Notes: generated by a model not told the origin, from the sequence alone. Counted from the first letter of the stretch, positions 9,299 through 18,241 are shown. The stretch: 61,474 bases of DNA from an uncultured beta proteobacterium (GCA_900696615.1 CAADGS010000043.1:1-61474), one strand, 5' to 3'. Numbers and translations are program-made.

Positions 9299-11292
9299 GT
9301 GGCCACAGTTTTAGTCATGGCGCGATATCGTGCCAATGCCCAAATTGGGAAAAACTTCGAATAACCATGATAACGCAAGTAGAAAACACGTGGGAATCCG
9401 GGTGCAGTAAACCAAGGCTCCTCCCACAAATGATCGCTTGCTTGATTGCGCAGTATGTAGTTAATGCCTTTACGCACCGGCTCACTATTGATTTCGCCGG
9501 CAGCCATTAAACCCAGTACAGCCCAGGCTGTCTGGAATGCCGTGCTGGTTTCAGCAAATTGTCCTGCCAGATTAGCATCCAAGTAAGAATCATTGGTTTC
9601 ACCCCAACCTCCATCCGCTCTTTGCACCGATTCGAGCCACTGTACCGCTCGGCGCACCGAACTATGCTGCATATCGAACTTCGCCAGTCGGAATGCTTCC
9701 AGCACGGACCACGTACCATAAATATAATTGGTACCCCAACGTCCGAACCATGAACCGTTTTTTTCTTGCTCCCGTAACAAAAAACTGATACCTCGCCATA
9801 CTTCATGCTGGTGTCTGCCATATTTTCCCAGCAAACCAACGCAACGCGCAGTCACATCGCTGGTAGGCGGATCGATTAATGCACCATGATCGGCAAATGG
9901 AATTTCATTGAGATAGTGATAAACGTTATCGATATCGAATGCAGCAAAACCGCCGTTAGTCGACTGCATACCCGCTAGCCAGTTAGCCGCCCGCTCTAAA
10001 GCGTTCTGGTGCCGCTCCATACTCCCCTGATCTAAAGCCCAAGCCACTGCGGCGGTATCATCCAAATCCGGGTAATGCGGATTCGCATATTGAAATGCCC
10101 AGCCGCCGCCCGGCAAATCCGGACATTTATCGCGCCAATCGCCCGGTTCATCCAGAACCTGCTGTTCAATCAACCAGTCCAGTGCTTTTAACACCGGTTC
10201 CTGATCCGTTGTCGGATCTTCCTGCAACGCCAAGCTTGTCAGGACAGTATCCCAAACCGGGGATGTACAAGGTTGGCACCAAGCGCGTTCACCCTCGTCA
10301 ATCAGCAATCCGCGAAGCGCATTGCGGCATTGCACGCGATTGGGGTGATCGTATTTGTAGCCCAATAAGGTTAATGCTTCATGAGCATTAACCATTGCAG
10401 GGAAAATCGCACCTATGCCACATTCCCCATTTAGTCGTTCCAGCGTCCAATTTTCGGCACGGCGCATTGAGTATTGGCGAATGGATTGGGGCAAATGAGG
10501 TTCCAATCGAGACAAATTACGCTCAACTAGCATGAAAAAACGCTTAAGCAGTGTATCCGCCTTGGGAAAATAATCCGTTTCTTGTTCTGGCGGCACAATG
10601 AATAATTCGCGAATATTCACTTGGCGCGGATTTATTGCGCGCGCTTTTAAAGTGCACAAGATCGACAGTGGTACCATCACTGTGCGCGACCAATATGAAA
10701 CCTTGCTTAAATGAAAAGGAAACCATCGTGGCAGCAATACCAACTCGGATGGCACCACCGGCACTCCACGCCAGGGAATCTGATCATACATGGCCAATAA
10801 CAAGCGAGTAAAAACATTGGCTTTTGCTGCCCCGCCGCGCGCTAGAATAGCTTCGCGGGCACGCACCATATGCGGTGCATCCGGAGAATCCCCTGCCAAT
10901 TTGAGTGCATAATACGATTTAATGGTACAACTGATATCAAACGCACCGCCGTAATACAGTGGCCATCCGCCATGCTTCATATCTTGCTTATCACGGATAA
11001 AACGTGCAATTTTGTTTTCCAGAATGACATCCACTTCATCCATAAAATGCATCATCAAAATATATTCTGCTGGAATCGTACAGTCTGCCTCCAATGGGAA
11101 ACACCAATGCCCATCAGGATTCTGCAATGCCAGAATAGCCGAACGCGCGTTTGAAAATTTTTCATCCAGATCAGCAACTCGTACTTCTTCCAAGCTCGAC
11201 TCTACATCAGTTGATGACACAGGCGTTACGTTGCTAATGACTTCATTGCTTTGTTGTTGCGCCAAGTTCGATTTTCTATAAAAACTATCCAT
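9289..11292 (-). CDS. shc: Squalene-hopene cyclase
   Basis: Membrane-associated class II triterpene cyclase, 667 residues, converting squalene to hopene, the first committed step to hopanoids. The catalytic Asp-x-Asp-Asp motif is present as DLDDTA with Asp409, Asp411 and Asp412, matching the family's DxDDTA. QW repeats that brace the fold recur, for example QNPDGHW near the N-terminus, QSTNGGF, QEKNGSW and QRADGGW. The N-terminal 40 residues are polar and not conserved in the family. A GGGAG site lies just upstream of the ATG. The gene opens the shc-hpnG pair, and a 17-base inverted repeat lies about 40 bases upstream. The name hpnF is a synonym. Confidence 0.96.
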   Translation of the reverse strand: MDSFYRKSNLAQQQSNEVISNVTPVSSTDVESSLEEVRVADLDEKFSNARSAILALQNPDGHWCFPLEADCTIPAEYILMMHFMDEVDVILENKIARFIRDKQDMKHGGWPLYYGGAFDISCTIKSYYALKLAGDSPDAPHMVRAREAILARGGAAKANVFTRLLLAMYDQIPWRGVPVVPSELVLLPRWFPFHLSKVSYWSRTVMVPLSILCTLKARAINPRQVNIRELFIVPPEQETDYFPKADTLLKRFFMLVERNLSRLEPHLPQSIRQYSMRRAENWTLERLNGECGIGAIFPAMVNAHEALTLLGYKYDHPNRVQCRNALRGLLIDEGERAWCQPCTSPVWDTVLTSLALQEDPTTDQEPVLKALDWLIEQQVLDEPGDWRDKCPDLPGGGWAFQYANPHYPDLDDTAAVAWALDQGSMERHQNALERAANWLAGMQSTNGGFAAFDIDNVYHYLNEIPFADHGALIDPPTSDVTARCVGLLGKYGRHQHEVWRGISFLLREQEKNGSWFGRWGTNYIYGTWSVLEAFRLAKFDMQHSSVRRAVQWLESVQRADGGWGETNDSYLDANLAGQFAETSTAFQTAWAVLGLMAAGEINSEPVRKGINYILRNQASDHLWEEPWFTAPGFPRVFYLRYHGYSKFFPIWALARYRAMTKTVATCI

Positions 11293-11329
11293 AGACTCCC
11301 AAGCATTCTATCCGTTAATTTTCAAATAA

Positions 11330-11346
11330 GTATATGTAGTATATAC
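11330..11346. promoter_or_regulatory. Inverted repeat upstream of shc
   Basis: A 6-base perfect inverted repeat, GTATAT-N5-ATATAC, 38 bases upstream of the cyclase start in an AT-rich gap of about 160 bases. It could be an operator or simply part of an AT-rich promoter. I know of no regulator with this site in hopanoid operons. Confidence 0.25.
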
Positions 11347-11449
11347 CCATCCCCATCCAGCTCTACTATCTTTCATATAAAACACTCTATCGATCACAGT
11401 CACACAGAATCGATACACTTTCGCTTACAAATTATTTCCGTATCTCCCA

Positions 11450-12277
11450 TTATTTATTTTTTTTCTTTTTTGAGCCCTTCTCAAAAGGATTGTCTTGAAA
11501 TGGCTCGTAATAAAGATCTAGGGGTAAATTGCCATCATGAATTAGAAATTCACGTTGCTGTATAGAAGCTTCGCGAACAAACAAATAAGGATCCAATGCC
11601 GCTTCGTCACGAATACGCATAGGACCCGACAAGCGTGCGCGCTTGTCGATTGCACCGAGAATCGTTAAAGGCGCGGCAAATGAAGTGCCCACCGCCAGTC
11701 CTGCGTAAAATAGCACGTTCGTTACCAAACCAAATGGGATATTGGTGACATCGCGCTGACTACTTGGACCCAACAAGGGAATAAACAAATAAGAACCCGG
11801 ATTTACTCCCCATACGCCCAAAGTTTGCCCAAAATCTTCATCATGCTTTTGCAATCCCATATGTGTAGCCATATCGAAAAGCCCGAACATGCCGATTGAT
11901 GAGTTAATAGCAAAACGCAAGGTATCTTGAAATCCTTGTTTTACTTTTCCTTGCAAGAACGAATTGAGAACAACATTGGGATACCCCAGATTATCGTAAA
12001 AATTACCAATCGACCGCTGGGCTGCATCAGGTACATAATCGATGTAAGCGTTAACAACGGGTTCAAACACCGCACGATCCACTTTGTCAGTAAAATTATA
12101 GGAAGCGCGATTGATTTCTTCATGTGGATCAACCGGATCGATATCCGTATTACCGGTTTTTGATGGTGCTGCACAACCTTGCAACACCATAGCACAAAAA
12201 AATATAACAATAGTAATCAATCGGTTATTTGTTATTATCGGGTTACTAAAGCTTAAGAAATTAAAATTTTTTTTCAT
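11450..12277 (-). CDS. mlaA: MlaA/VacJ-family outer-membrane lipoprotein
   Basis: Lipoprotein of about 275 residues. MlaA takes misplaced phospholipids from the outer leaflet of the outer membrane and hands them to the Mla pathway. A hydrophobic signal ends in the lipobox VLQGC. After it come the family's PHEEINRASYNFTDKVDRAVFEPV opening (only part quoted as a run of key residues: N, R, Y, F, D, F), the YDNLGYP and VVLNSFLQG helix region, the HDEDFGQTLGVWG signature and the YLFIPLLGPSS loop. I chose ATG 12277; TTG 12295 is in frame just after the hpnA stop. The tail is lysine-rich. It follows hpnA by 18 bases, so it is part of the hopanoid-linked unit. Confidence 0.88.
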   Translation of the reverse strand: MKKNFNFLSFSNPIITNNRLITIVIFFCAMVLQGCAAPSKTGNTDIDPVDPHEEINRASYNFTDKVDRAVFEPVVNAYIDYVPDAAQRSIGNFYDNLGYPNVVLNSFLQGKVKQGFQDTLRFAINSSIGMFGLFDMATHMGLQKHDEDFGQTLGVWGVNPGSYLFIPLLGPSSQRDVTNIPFGLVTNVLFYAGLAVGTSFAAPLTILGAIDKRARLSGPMRIRDEAALDPYLFVREASIQQREFLIHDGNLPLDLYYEPFQDNPFEKGSKKKKNK

Positions 12278-12295
12278 TAATTGTAGAAATACCAA

Positions 12296-13327
12296 CTAAA
12301 TCTTCAATCCTCTTTGTGTCTGAATCAAAGGCAAATGCTGCTGTATCAGTCCGTTATTTAACAACCAATTAATTTCATCAGCTAACGCTTTGCGCACCGG
12401 ATTTTGCGGAAAACCAAGTTGATCTACCGCCATTGAACTATCCGAGTACATCGGGTAATGCGCCAAACGGACACCTGTTAACGGAGCACGAGGTTGACGA
12501 TGCGTCACATAATCCGCTAGCAGCTCTGATATCATTCCCGTTACCAAAGCAAGCCAGTAAGGCACATGCCTCTTCGGCATTGCCAATCCCGTAATTTCTT
12601 CAATCCAAATCAGCAGTTGACTCAAGGTCAAATTTTCATTTCCCAAAACATACCGTTCGCCGCGAATTCCATGGTCAGCCGCAAGAATATGTCCTATCGC
12701 CACATCACGCACATCTACCAAATTAAAACCACAGTCCAAATAAGCCGGAGTTTTACAATTTATAAAATCCAGTATCATACGTGTTGGCGGAGTTAAGGAG
12801 CGATCCCCTGGACCAATCGGCAAAGTAGGCGCAACAATGACAACTGGTACGCCTGCCTGGGCAGCTTTGAAGGCCTCTTGTTCAGCGAGAAATTTTGAAC
12901 GGCAATAAGGCCCGGATTTCTCATTGAATCTAAGTTCTTTGTCTGCATGGCCCCAATCGAATTTTGCTATCTTTCCACTCCAGATGGATTCGGTCGAAGT
13001 ATACACTACAACTTCCACATCGAGCTTTGCTACTTCAGCAAAGACTCTCCGGGTTCCTTCGAAGTTAACAGCATTGAAGTCCTTTTTATCCTGCGCCCAT
13101 AAATTTGGATTTGCAGCTAAATGATAGACCCTTTCCACGCCCTTAAGTGCTTCCCGGACTACCTTGTCATCGCATATTGAGCCATAGATTGCCTCAACAT
13201 TTCCCGGCACAGGCACACCCGGCAGCTCCAATACTCTGACTGCTTCGCCTTTCTTTAGTAGCGCTTTAACCAGATGTGAGCCGATAAAACCACCCCCACC
13301 CGTAACCAGGTTAAGTCGATTACTCAT
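12296..13327 (-). CDS. hpnA: Hopanoid-associated sugar epimerase/dehydrogenase
   Basis: Extended short-chain dehydrogenase of 343 residues. HpnA-type proteins are found with hopanoid genes; their exact substrate is unsettled. The nucleotide-binding TGGGGFIG loop is at residues 9-16 and the catalytic Tyr141/Lys145 pair lies in GPYCRSKF. The SICDD segment (nucleotide-proximal aspartates) and a YTSTESIW serine/threonine strand complete the active site. The C-terminal half carries the substrate domain with a long hydrophobic stretch near LALVTGMISELLAD. It is read with the MlaA-like gene and lies 1 kb upstream of shc on the same strand, which supports the hopanoid name over a generic NAD-dependent epimerase. 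Confidence 0.85.
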   Translation of the reverse strand: MSNRLNLVTGGGGFIGSHLVKALLKKGEAVRVLELPGVPVPGNVEAIYGSICDDKVVREALKGVERVYHLAANPNLWAQDKKDFNAVNFEGTRRVFAEVAKLDVEVVVYTSTESIWSGKIAKFDWGHADKELRFNEKSGPYCRSKFLAEQEAFKAAQAGVPVVIVAPTLPIGPGDRSLTPPTRMILDFINCKTPAYLDCGFNLVDVRDVAIGHILAADHGIRGERYVLGNENLTLSQLLIWIEEITGLAMPKRHVPYWLALVTGMISELLADYVTHRQPRAPLTGVRLAHYPMYSDSSMAVDQLGFPQNPVRKALADEINWLLNNGLIQQHLPLIQTQRGLKI

Positions 13328-13462
13328 GGAAAATCCCCGCTTGCAAGCTATTTCTGTTAATTCAAATAGTTGTAGAAATCAAATTGATCTTAAATCGATC
13401 AATCTATCCAAGTTTTGTAAGTATTTAATTAGGACAAACTCATCATATCCGATCATCCGGGT

Positions 13463-14071
13463 TTAATTTTCTCTCTCACCATGCACAATCTCTATGAGTT
13501 TCAAGGCTTGCAATTCCATTTCCAATACAAAACCATCTACTTTTGCGCGAAAATGGCGATAAAAAATCATACTTGGAATGGCAACAAGTATGCCAAAAGC
13601 TGCATTATAAAGCGCTACAGAAATTCCATAGGCCAACTGCGCAGGATTACTGCCAGTCGGTGAATTTGATCCGAAAATCTCAATCATTCCAACCAAAGTA
13701 CCGAACAACCCCATTAAAGGACTTAGCGCAGCGATGGTCCCCAGGGTCGTCAAATAACGATTTAATTCATGTGCCACGACCCGACCCGATTCTTCAATCG
13801 ATTCTTTCATGATTTCACGAGAGCTTTTTACATTTTTGAGTCCAGCGGCCAATATTTCACCTAATGGCGAGTGCTGCTGAAGTCGGGCTATCATCTCCGG
13901 ATTTACACCATTTCTTTTATATTCATTTAATATTCGAGGTAATAACTCCTTTGGTGAAATAACGCTTAAACGCAAGGTCCACATCCGTTCAGCAATAATG
14001 CCGACAGCAACTACGGAAGCAAAAATAATTGGCCAAATCGGCCAACCAGCCGCTTGAATCAAAGATAACAC
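13463..14071 (-). CDS. exbB: MotA/TolQ/ExbB proton channel family protein
   Basis: Inner-membrane proton channel of 202 residues with three expected membrane segments: near residues 10-28, 105-130 and 145-170. The conserved AALSPLMGLFGTLVGMI helix and the later ALYNAAFGILVAIPS helix mark the family. ExbB works with ExbD to energise TonB-dependent outer-membrane receptors. It begins with GTG, spaced well from a GGAG site, and is divergent from xseA. Unusually, no ExbD gene follows: the next gene, after 135 bases with no ExbD-like frame, is hpnA. Its partner must be elsewhere in the genome or it serves another role. Confidence 0.85.
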   Translation of the reverse strand: MLSLIQAAGWPIWPIIFASVVAVGIIAERMWTLRLSVISPKELLPRILNEYKRNGVNPEMIARLQQHSPLGEILAAGLKNVKSSREIMKESIEESGRVVAHELNRYLTTLGTIAALSPLMGLFGTLVGMIEIFGSNSPTGSNPAQLAYGISVALYNAAFGILVAIPSMIFYRHFRAKVDGFVLEMELQALKLIEIVHGEREN

Positions 14072-14472
14072 TTAACACTCTCCTTACAAACCATGAAATC
14101 CAGGTATCATTTACAGAAGTTAGGATATTACCTGACGATTTGCTTATTTTATAATTAGCTAACTAATTTTGCATGTGATATTGCATCTTATCGTGTACTT
14201 TCAACAACATATCATTTCTTAGTTTTCTATCCACAATTTCTGTGGATAACCTTGTGAGTTTATTACGAATAAGCCTATTAAGTTGGTAGATTCAAATCAT
14301 TTTTTTAACCTGATTATTTATTAATCCACAATCAAATGTTTATTAAACAACAAGTTACAATAAAACACCACTAACTTTAGCGAAATTTGTGCATGATATG
14401 CTGCTCTGAAAAGAATGGGTTATTGTAAAAAATATGAAATCTACTTGCTTAAATTCCATCGAATACTGAAAT
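14072..14472. other. AT-rich divergent intergenic region with DnaA-box-like motifs
   Basis: This 401-base gap separates exbB (minus) and xseA (plus) and must hold both promoters. It contains a perfect DnaA box on the minus strand (TTATCCACA, at 14241-14249 as TGTGGATAA), a one-mismatch box CTATCCACA at 14227-14235 facing it, another one-mismatch box TAATCCACA at 14322-14330, and TGTGCATGA at 14388-14396. The first two form an 8-base inverted repeat around a 5-base spacer. No coding frame of note is present. dnaA, dnaN and gidA are not in the window, so this need not be the origin. Confidence 0.5.
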
Positions 14473-15783
14473 ATGTTGACTGTCACCGAATTGAACCACG
14501 TTACCAAGCAGCTACTGGAGCAGAATATGCCGTTATTGTGGGTTCAGGGTGAAATTTCTAATTTTAAGTGCTATCAATCCGGGCACTGGTATTTTTCTCT
14601 TAAAGATGTCAATGCACAAGTTCGCTGCGTTTTATTCAGTCATAAAAATCAGTATATTGATTGGCGACCCAAGGATGGCATGCAAGTCGAGGTACTCGCA
14701 TTAGTCACTCTGTATGAGCCACGCGGTGATTTTCAATTGAACATCGAAACCATGAGGCGTGCCGGACTTGGCGAATTATATGAAGCATTTGAGAAGCTAA
14801 AAGCAAAGCTTGAAAGATCCGGATTATTTAGCGCTGCGAGAAAAAGAACTTTACCTGCTTATGCAAAACAAATTGGCATTATTACTTCTCTCGATACTGC
14901 CGCGCTTCGTGACGTCTTATCGACATTGCAACGCCGGATGCCGTGGTTGCCGATCATTATCTATCCCACCCCGGTGCAAGGAAAAACAGCAGCCATTAGT
15001 ATCGCTAATGCGATAAAAACAGCATGCGCAAGAGCGGAATGCGATGTATTAATACTATGCCGTGGCGGTGGCAGTCTTGAAGACTTATGGGCATTCAATG
15101 AAGAAATCGTAGCGCTCGCTATCGCCGCTTGTGCATTACCCATTATTGCTGGAATCGGTCACGAGACTGATTTTACCATTGCTGATTTTGTTGCCGATGT
15201 GCGTGCCCCCACACCCACCAGCGCTGCGGAATTGGCTAGCAAAGACCGTACTGAATTAAGTCATCGATTAGATGCATTTCATCATCGTCTATATCGTACT
15301 GCTTGGCACCGCATTGAAAACGCCATGCAGCAAATGGATATTTGGTCGCACCGGCTCATTTATCCCGGCGATCGCATAAAACAACAAGTCATCCAATTAC
15401 ATCACTTACAGGATCGATTTATTAAGACCACGAAACATCAAACGGAAAAGAATCAATGGAAATTGATTGAACTTACTCAGAGAATTATCGCTGTCAGTCC
15501 CAGCATCTCTCAATTGGAACAGCGACAAAAAGAGCTTTACTTACGCATACAGCATGAATACGCTCGCTATCTCTTAACCTTATCCGGCAAAATACAGCTG
15601 TTGCAAGCTAAGTTATCTCAACTCAATCCGCAGTCAGTATTAGAGCGGGGTTATAGTATTACTTATTCTATGCACAACACAATCATCCTCGACAGCAAAC
15701 AAATCGATCCCGGTGATAGAATTCGAGTAAAATTCGCGCACGGTGTGTGCGAAGCAGATGTCACAATAACCAAAAATTCTTAA
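14473..15783 (+). CDS. xseA: Exodeoxyribonuclease VII large subunit
   Basis: Catalytic subunit of ExoVII, 436 residues, which degrades single-stranded DNA from both ends together with the small subunit XseB. The N-terminal OB-fold (residues about 1-100; LWVQGEISNFK and SGHWYFSLKD) binds DNA. The central catalytic part holds GIITSLDTAALRD, the CRGGGSLEDLWAFN block and the GIGHETDFTIADFVAD block, followed by the APTPTSAAE segment. A coiled-coil-rich C-terminus ends in the ERGYS and DPGDRI segments. All the usual conserved blocks are intact. xseB is not adjacent. It is transcribed alone, divergent from exbB. Confidence 0.96.
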   Translation: MLTVTELNHVTKQLLEQNMPLLWVQGEISNFKCYQSGHWYFSLKDVNAQVRCVLFSHKNQYIDWRPKDGMQVEVLALVTLYEPRGDFQLNIETMRRAGLGELYEAFEKLKAKLERSGLFSAARKRTLPAYAKQIGIITSLDTAALRDVLSTLQRRMPWLPIIIYPTPVQGKTAAISIANAIKTACARAECDVLILCRGGGSLEDLWAFNEEIVALAIAACALPIIAGIGHETDFTIADFVADVRAPTPTSAAELASKDRTELSHRLDAFHHRLYRTAWHRIENAMQQMDIWSHRLIYPGDRIKQQVIQLHHLQDRFIKTTKHQTEKNQWKLIELTQRIIAVSPSISQLEQRQKELYLRIQHEYARYLLTLSGKIQLLQAKLSQLNPQSVLERGYSITYSMHNTIILDSKQIDPGDRIRVKFAHGVCEADVTITKNS

Positions 15784-15831
15784 CCAACAAACAAATCAGA
15801 ATCAATTTACTTCACAAGAACAGGATTGTCG

Positions 15832-16224
15832 ATGGCAAAAAATTTTCTAATATTGGGCATACTGAATTCATTATTTTGTATTGCATTGGGCGCATTCGGT
15901 GCGCATGGTTTGAAGAGAATATTATCGACCGAAATGCTGACGGTTTATCACACGGGTGTGCAATATCATTTTTATCACGCTTTCGGAATTATCATGATCG
16001 GACTTCTTTTATTACATTTCCCCAAGTCCCGCTTAATTCCAATATCCGGTTGGTTAATGATGACCGGCATTATTTTATTCAGTTTCAGCCTCTACGTGCT
16101 TAGTCTGACCGGGATGCGTGGAATTGGTATGATCACACCTTTTGGCGGCGTTTCGTTTCTAAGCGCATGGGGATTGCTTGCCTATGCCATCTGGAAAGAA
16201 AATGTACAATCTATACGATTATAG
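15832..16224 (+). CDS. DUF423 small inner-membrane protein
   Basis: A 130-residue protein of the DUF423 (YgdD-like) family with four expected membrane helices. The conserved opening ALGAFGAHGLK, the TGVQYHFYHAFG segment and the late ITPFGGVSFLSAW segment are visible. ATG 15832 has an AGGA site 8 bases upstream; a TTG two codons earlier is also in frame. It lies 48 bases after xseA and may be co-transcribed. Function is not known. Confidence 0.85.
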   Translation: MAKNFLILGILNSLFCIALGAFGAHGLKRILSTEMLTVYHTGVQYHFYHAFGIIMIGLLLLHFPKSRLIPISGWLMMTGIILFSFSLYVLSLTGMRGIGMITPFGGVSFLSAWGLLAYAIWKENVQSIRL

Positions 16225-16250
16225 TGACCGGTTCGGCCCTTTATTCGTAA

Positions 16251-16282
16251 ATATCAAATTCAGCGTCTGCTGAATTTGATAT
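16251..16282. terminator. Perfect hairpin between convergent genes
   Basis: A perfect 14-base stem (ATATCAAATTCAGC and its complement) with a 4-base loop, between the DUF423 gene and the convergent coiled-coil gene. No T-run follows on either strand, so it may work as a 3'-end stabiliser or with Rho rather than as an intrinsic terminator. Confidence 0.45.
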
Positions 16283-16320
16283 GGAATAACGATTGCAAGC
16301 CAATAAAATCAGCAGAGGAC

Positions 16321-16674
16321 TTACTTACCTCTCTCCGCCATTTTTCGATGTGCAGCAGCCATTTCATTATTACGTTCTACCGCTTTCGTATACTTACGCA
16401 ATAACGCTTCATGATGCGCATGAAAATCCTGACCTTCCCTACCATAATATTCGCTATGTTCCTCATATTCTTTTAGCAACTGTTTTTGCTCTTCTACTTT
16501 TGCACTCATTTCCTTAGCTTCTTTTTCATATAGTTCGGCTAATCCGATATGATCAAATTTAGTTTTCGCCTTGGCTTCAGCTTGATCCATATTACCTAAT
16601 TCCGCAACGGATACAGTTGAAACAGTAAAAGCAAAAGTGGCAATCAGAATTGCAACATATCTCTTCATCTGCAT
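16321..16674 (-). CDS. Periplasmic alpha-helical protein of unknown function
   Basis: A 117-residue protein with a clear cleavable signal peptide (basic start, hydrophobic core to about residue 20, likely cut after SVA at residues 22-24). The mature part is charged and nearly all helical, with long stretches rich in Glu, Lys, Ala and His (DQAEAKAKTKF, EKEAKEMSAKVEEQKQLL), suggesting a coiled coil or helical hairpin. There are no cysteines. A GGAG site lies 7 bases before the ATG. I do not recognise a characterised family. Size and composition suggest a periplasmic stress or metal-binding adaptor, but this is a guess. Confidence 0.7.
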   Translation of the reverse strand: MQMKRYVAILIATFAFTVSTVSVAELGNMDQAEAKAKTKFDHIGLAELYEKEAKEMSAKVEEQKQLLKEYEEHSEYYGREGQDFHAHHEALLRKYTKAVERNNEMAAAHRKMAERGK

Positions 16675-16828
16675 AGTTATTCTCCAAGATTAGTAATTAA
16701 ATAAGGAATTCCAGTGCTACTATAATTATCCAGCAAGCTGAATTTTATTCATCATAGCAAATTGTATGTAATCCACAAACACTAAATGGATAAATTGCAG
16801 AACCAATTAAATTGATAAGAAACACGAA

Positions 16829-17314
16829 GTGAAAAGGAAAATGAGATTATTATTTTTATTTATTTTGCTCAGTTGCATCGGCCTTCTGGGTTATGCGCAA
16901 TATTTACAGCATGTCGAAAAACTTCTTCCATGTCCATTGTGTGTAGCGCAACGGCTCGCTTACTGGTTATTAGGATTAACCGCTTGTACAGCATTTCTTC
17001 ACGATCCCAACATTATCGCACGCCGGATTTACGGTTTCTTGCTGAGCATGTTTGCATTGACTGGAGCGGTCATCGCTGCACGGCATGCCTGGTTGATACG
17101 TTTTCCGCAATCATTTGAATGTGGCATTAGTCCGGAAGAAGCTTTTCTCAATACATTACCTATTGCCGATTGGTGGCCAGGAATGTTTGAAGCGAATGGA
17201 GATTGTGCCGATGTGGATTGGAAAATTCTGGCGCTGACGATCCCGGATTGGTCTCTTATTGCTTTCGTTAGTCTCGGAATGGTTGCACTGTATATTCTTT
17301 GGTCAAGAAAATAG
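16829..17314 (+). CDS. dsbB: Disulfide bond formation protein B
   Basis: Four-helix inner-membrane oxidoreductase, 161 residues, that reoxidises DsbA and passes electrons to quinone. The first redox pair is Cys35-Cys38 in LLPCPLC, and the second periplasmic pair is Cys97 (FECG) and Cys125 (GDCA). The conserved QR after the first pair is present. The start is GTG 16829 or ATG 16841; both give a normal N-terminus. The partner dsbA is not in the window. It is convergent with xerD. Confidence 0.93.
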   Translation: MKRKMRLLFLFILLSCIGLLGYAQYLQHVEKLLPCPLCVAQRLAYWLLGLTACTAFLHDPNIIARRIYGFLLSMFALTGAVIAARHAWLIRFPQSFECGISPEEAFLNTLPIADWWPGMFEANGDCADVDWKILALTIPDWSLIAFVSLGMVALYILWSRK

Positions 17315-17329
17315 CCAGCTCTGCAGTTG

Positions 17330-18241
17330 TTAACCACGCGGATGGTGTTTGGCATGCAATTGCTTCAGACGCTCGCGCGCAATATGCGTATAAATTTGTG
17401 TAGTCGAAATATCAGCATGACCCAGCAATAATTGAACCACCCGCAAATCCGCGCCATGATTGAGCAGATGGGTTGCGAATGCATGACGTAACGTATGAGG
17501 GGACAACTGCTTGGTAATACCTATTAATTGTGCATAACGTTTGATGAGATACCAAAAGGCCTGGCGTGTCATCGCAGCACCACGTGTCGTTACAAATATT
17601 GTATCTGTGATAATACCATTCAGCAGATAAGGCCTGGCTTCTTTGGTATAACGATTTAACCAATCCAGAGATTCTTCACCCAAAGGTGCCAAGCGTTCTT
17701 TTCTACCTTTCCCCATGACACGCAGTACGCCCATATCCATACTCACTTGCGAATACCTTAAATTAATCAATTCCGATACGCGCAAACCACTGGCATACAA
17801 GACTTCGAGCATTGCACGATCACGCAAACCGAGGGAATGTGTAAGATCTGGAGCGCTTAGCAACAATTCCACCTCTTTCTCCGTAAGACTATCAGGTAAC
17901 CGGCGTTGCAATTTAGGCGTCTCAATATTTAGGCTTGGATCTATAGCAATCCTTCCTTGCCGCAATAAGAAGCGATAAAATCGCTTTAAGCTCGATAATT
18001 CCCGACTCGTTGTACTCGCTTTGATCTTGGCGGATACCCTTGAAGCTAAAAAATCCAACAAATCCGAATGTGTGGCGTCCGTAAGCACCTTATTTTCCTG
18101 ATTATTTTCCCTCAACCACTCACTAAAAAGCCTTAAATCATTACGGTAACTATCAAGCGTATTACGCGATAAGCCATCTTCCAACCACAATGCGTCGGAA
18201 AATTCATCCAGCAGATTTGCATCTAAATCAAGCACTCTCAT
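17330..18241 (-). CDS. xerD: Tyrosine recombinase XerD
   Basis: Site-specific recombinase of 303 residues that, with XerC, resolves chromosome dimers at dif. The N-terminal SAM-like DNA-binding domain spans about residues 10-95. The catalytic set is complete: Arg154, Lys178, His249, Arg252, His275 and the nucleophile Tyr284 (IYTHI). The SPHTLRHAFATHLL and LLLGHADISTTQIYTH blocks and the length fit XerD rather than a phage integrase. Its start overlaps the ogt stop by 14 bases. There is no sign of a mobile element around it. Confidence 0.93.
   Translation of the reverse strand: MRVLDLDANLLDEFSDALWLEDGLSRNTLDSYRNDLRLFSEWLRENNQENKVLTDATHSDLLDFLASRVSAKIKASTTSRELSSLKRFYRFLLRQGRIAIDPSLNIETPKLQRRLPDSLTEKEVELLLSAPDLTHSLGLRDRAMLEVLYASGLRVSELINLRYSQVSMDMGVLRVMGKGRKERLAPLGEESLDWLNRYTKEARPYLLNGIITDTIFVTTRGAAMTRQAFWYLIKRYAQLIGITKQLSPHTLRHAFATHLLNHGADLRVVQLLLGHADISTTQIYTHIARERLKQLHAKHHPRG

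Noticed and set aside
13328..13462. Search for an exbD remnant downstream of exbB
   Set aside because: Only a 25-codon frame with no ExbD features is present.
14072..14472. Chromosomal replication origin
   Set aside because: DnaA-box-like motifs are present, but dnaA, dnaN, gidA and 13-mer repeats are not seen, so origin status is unsupported.
17330..18241. Phage or transposon integrase
   Set aside because: Full XerD length and motifs, housekeeping neighbours, and no attachment sites or mobile genes.
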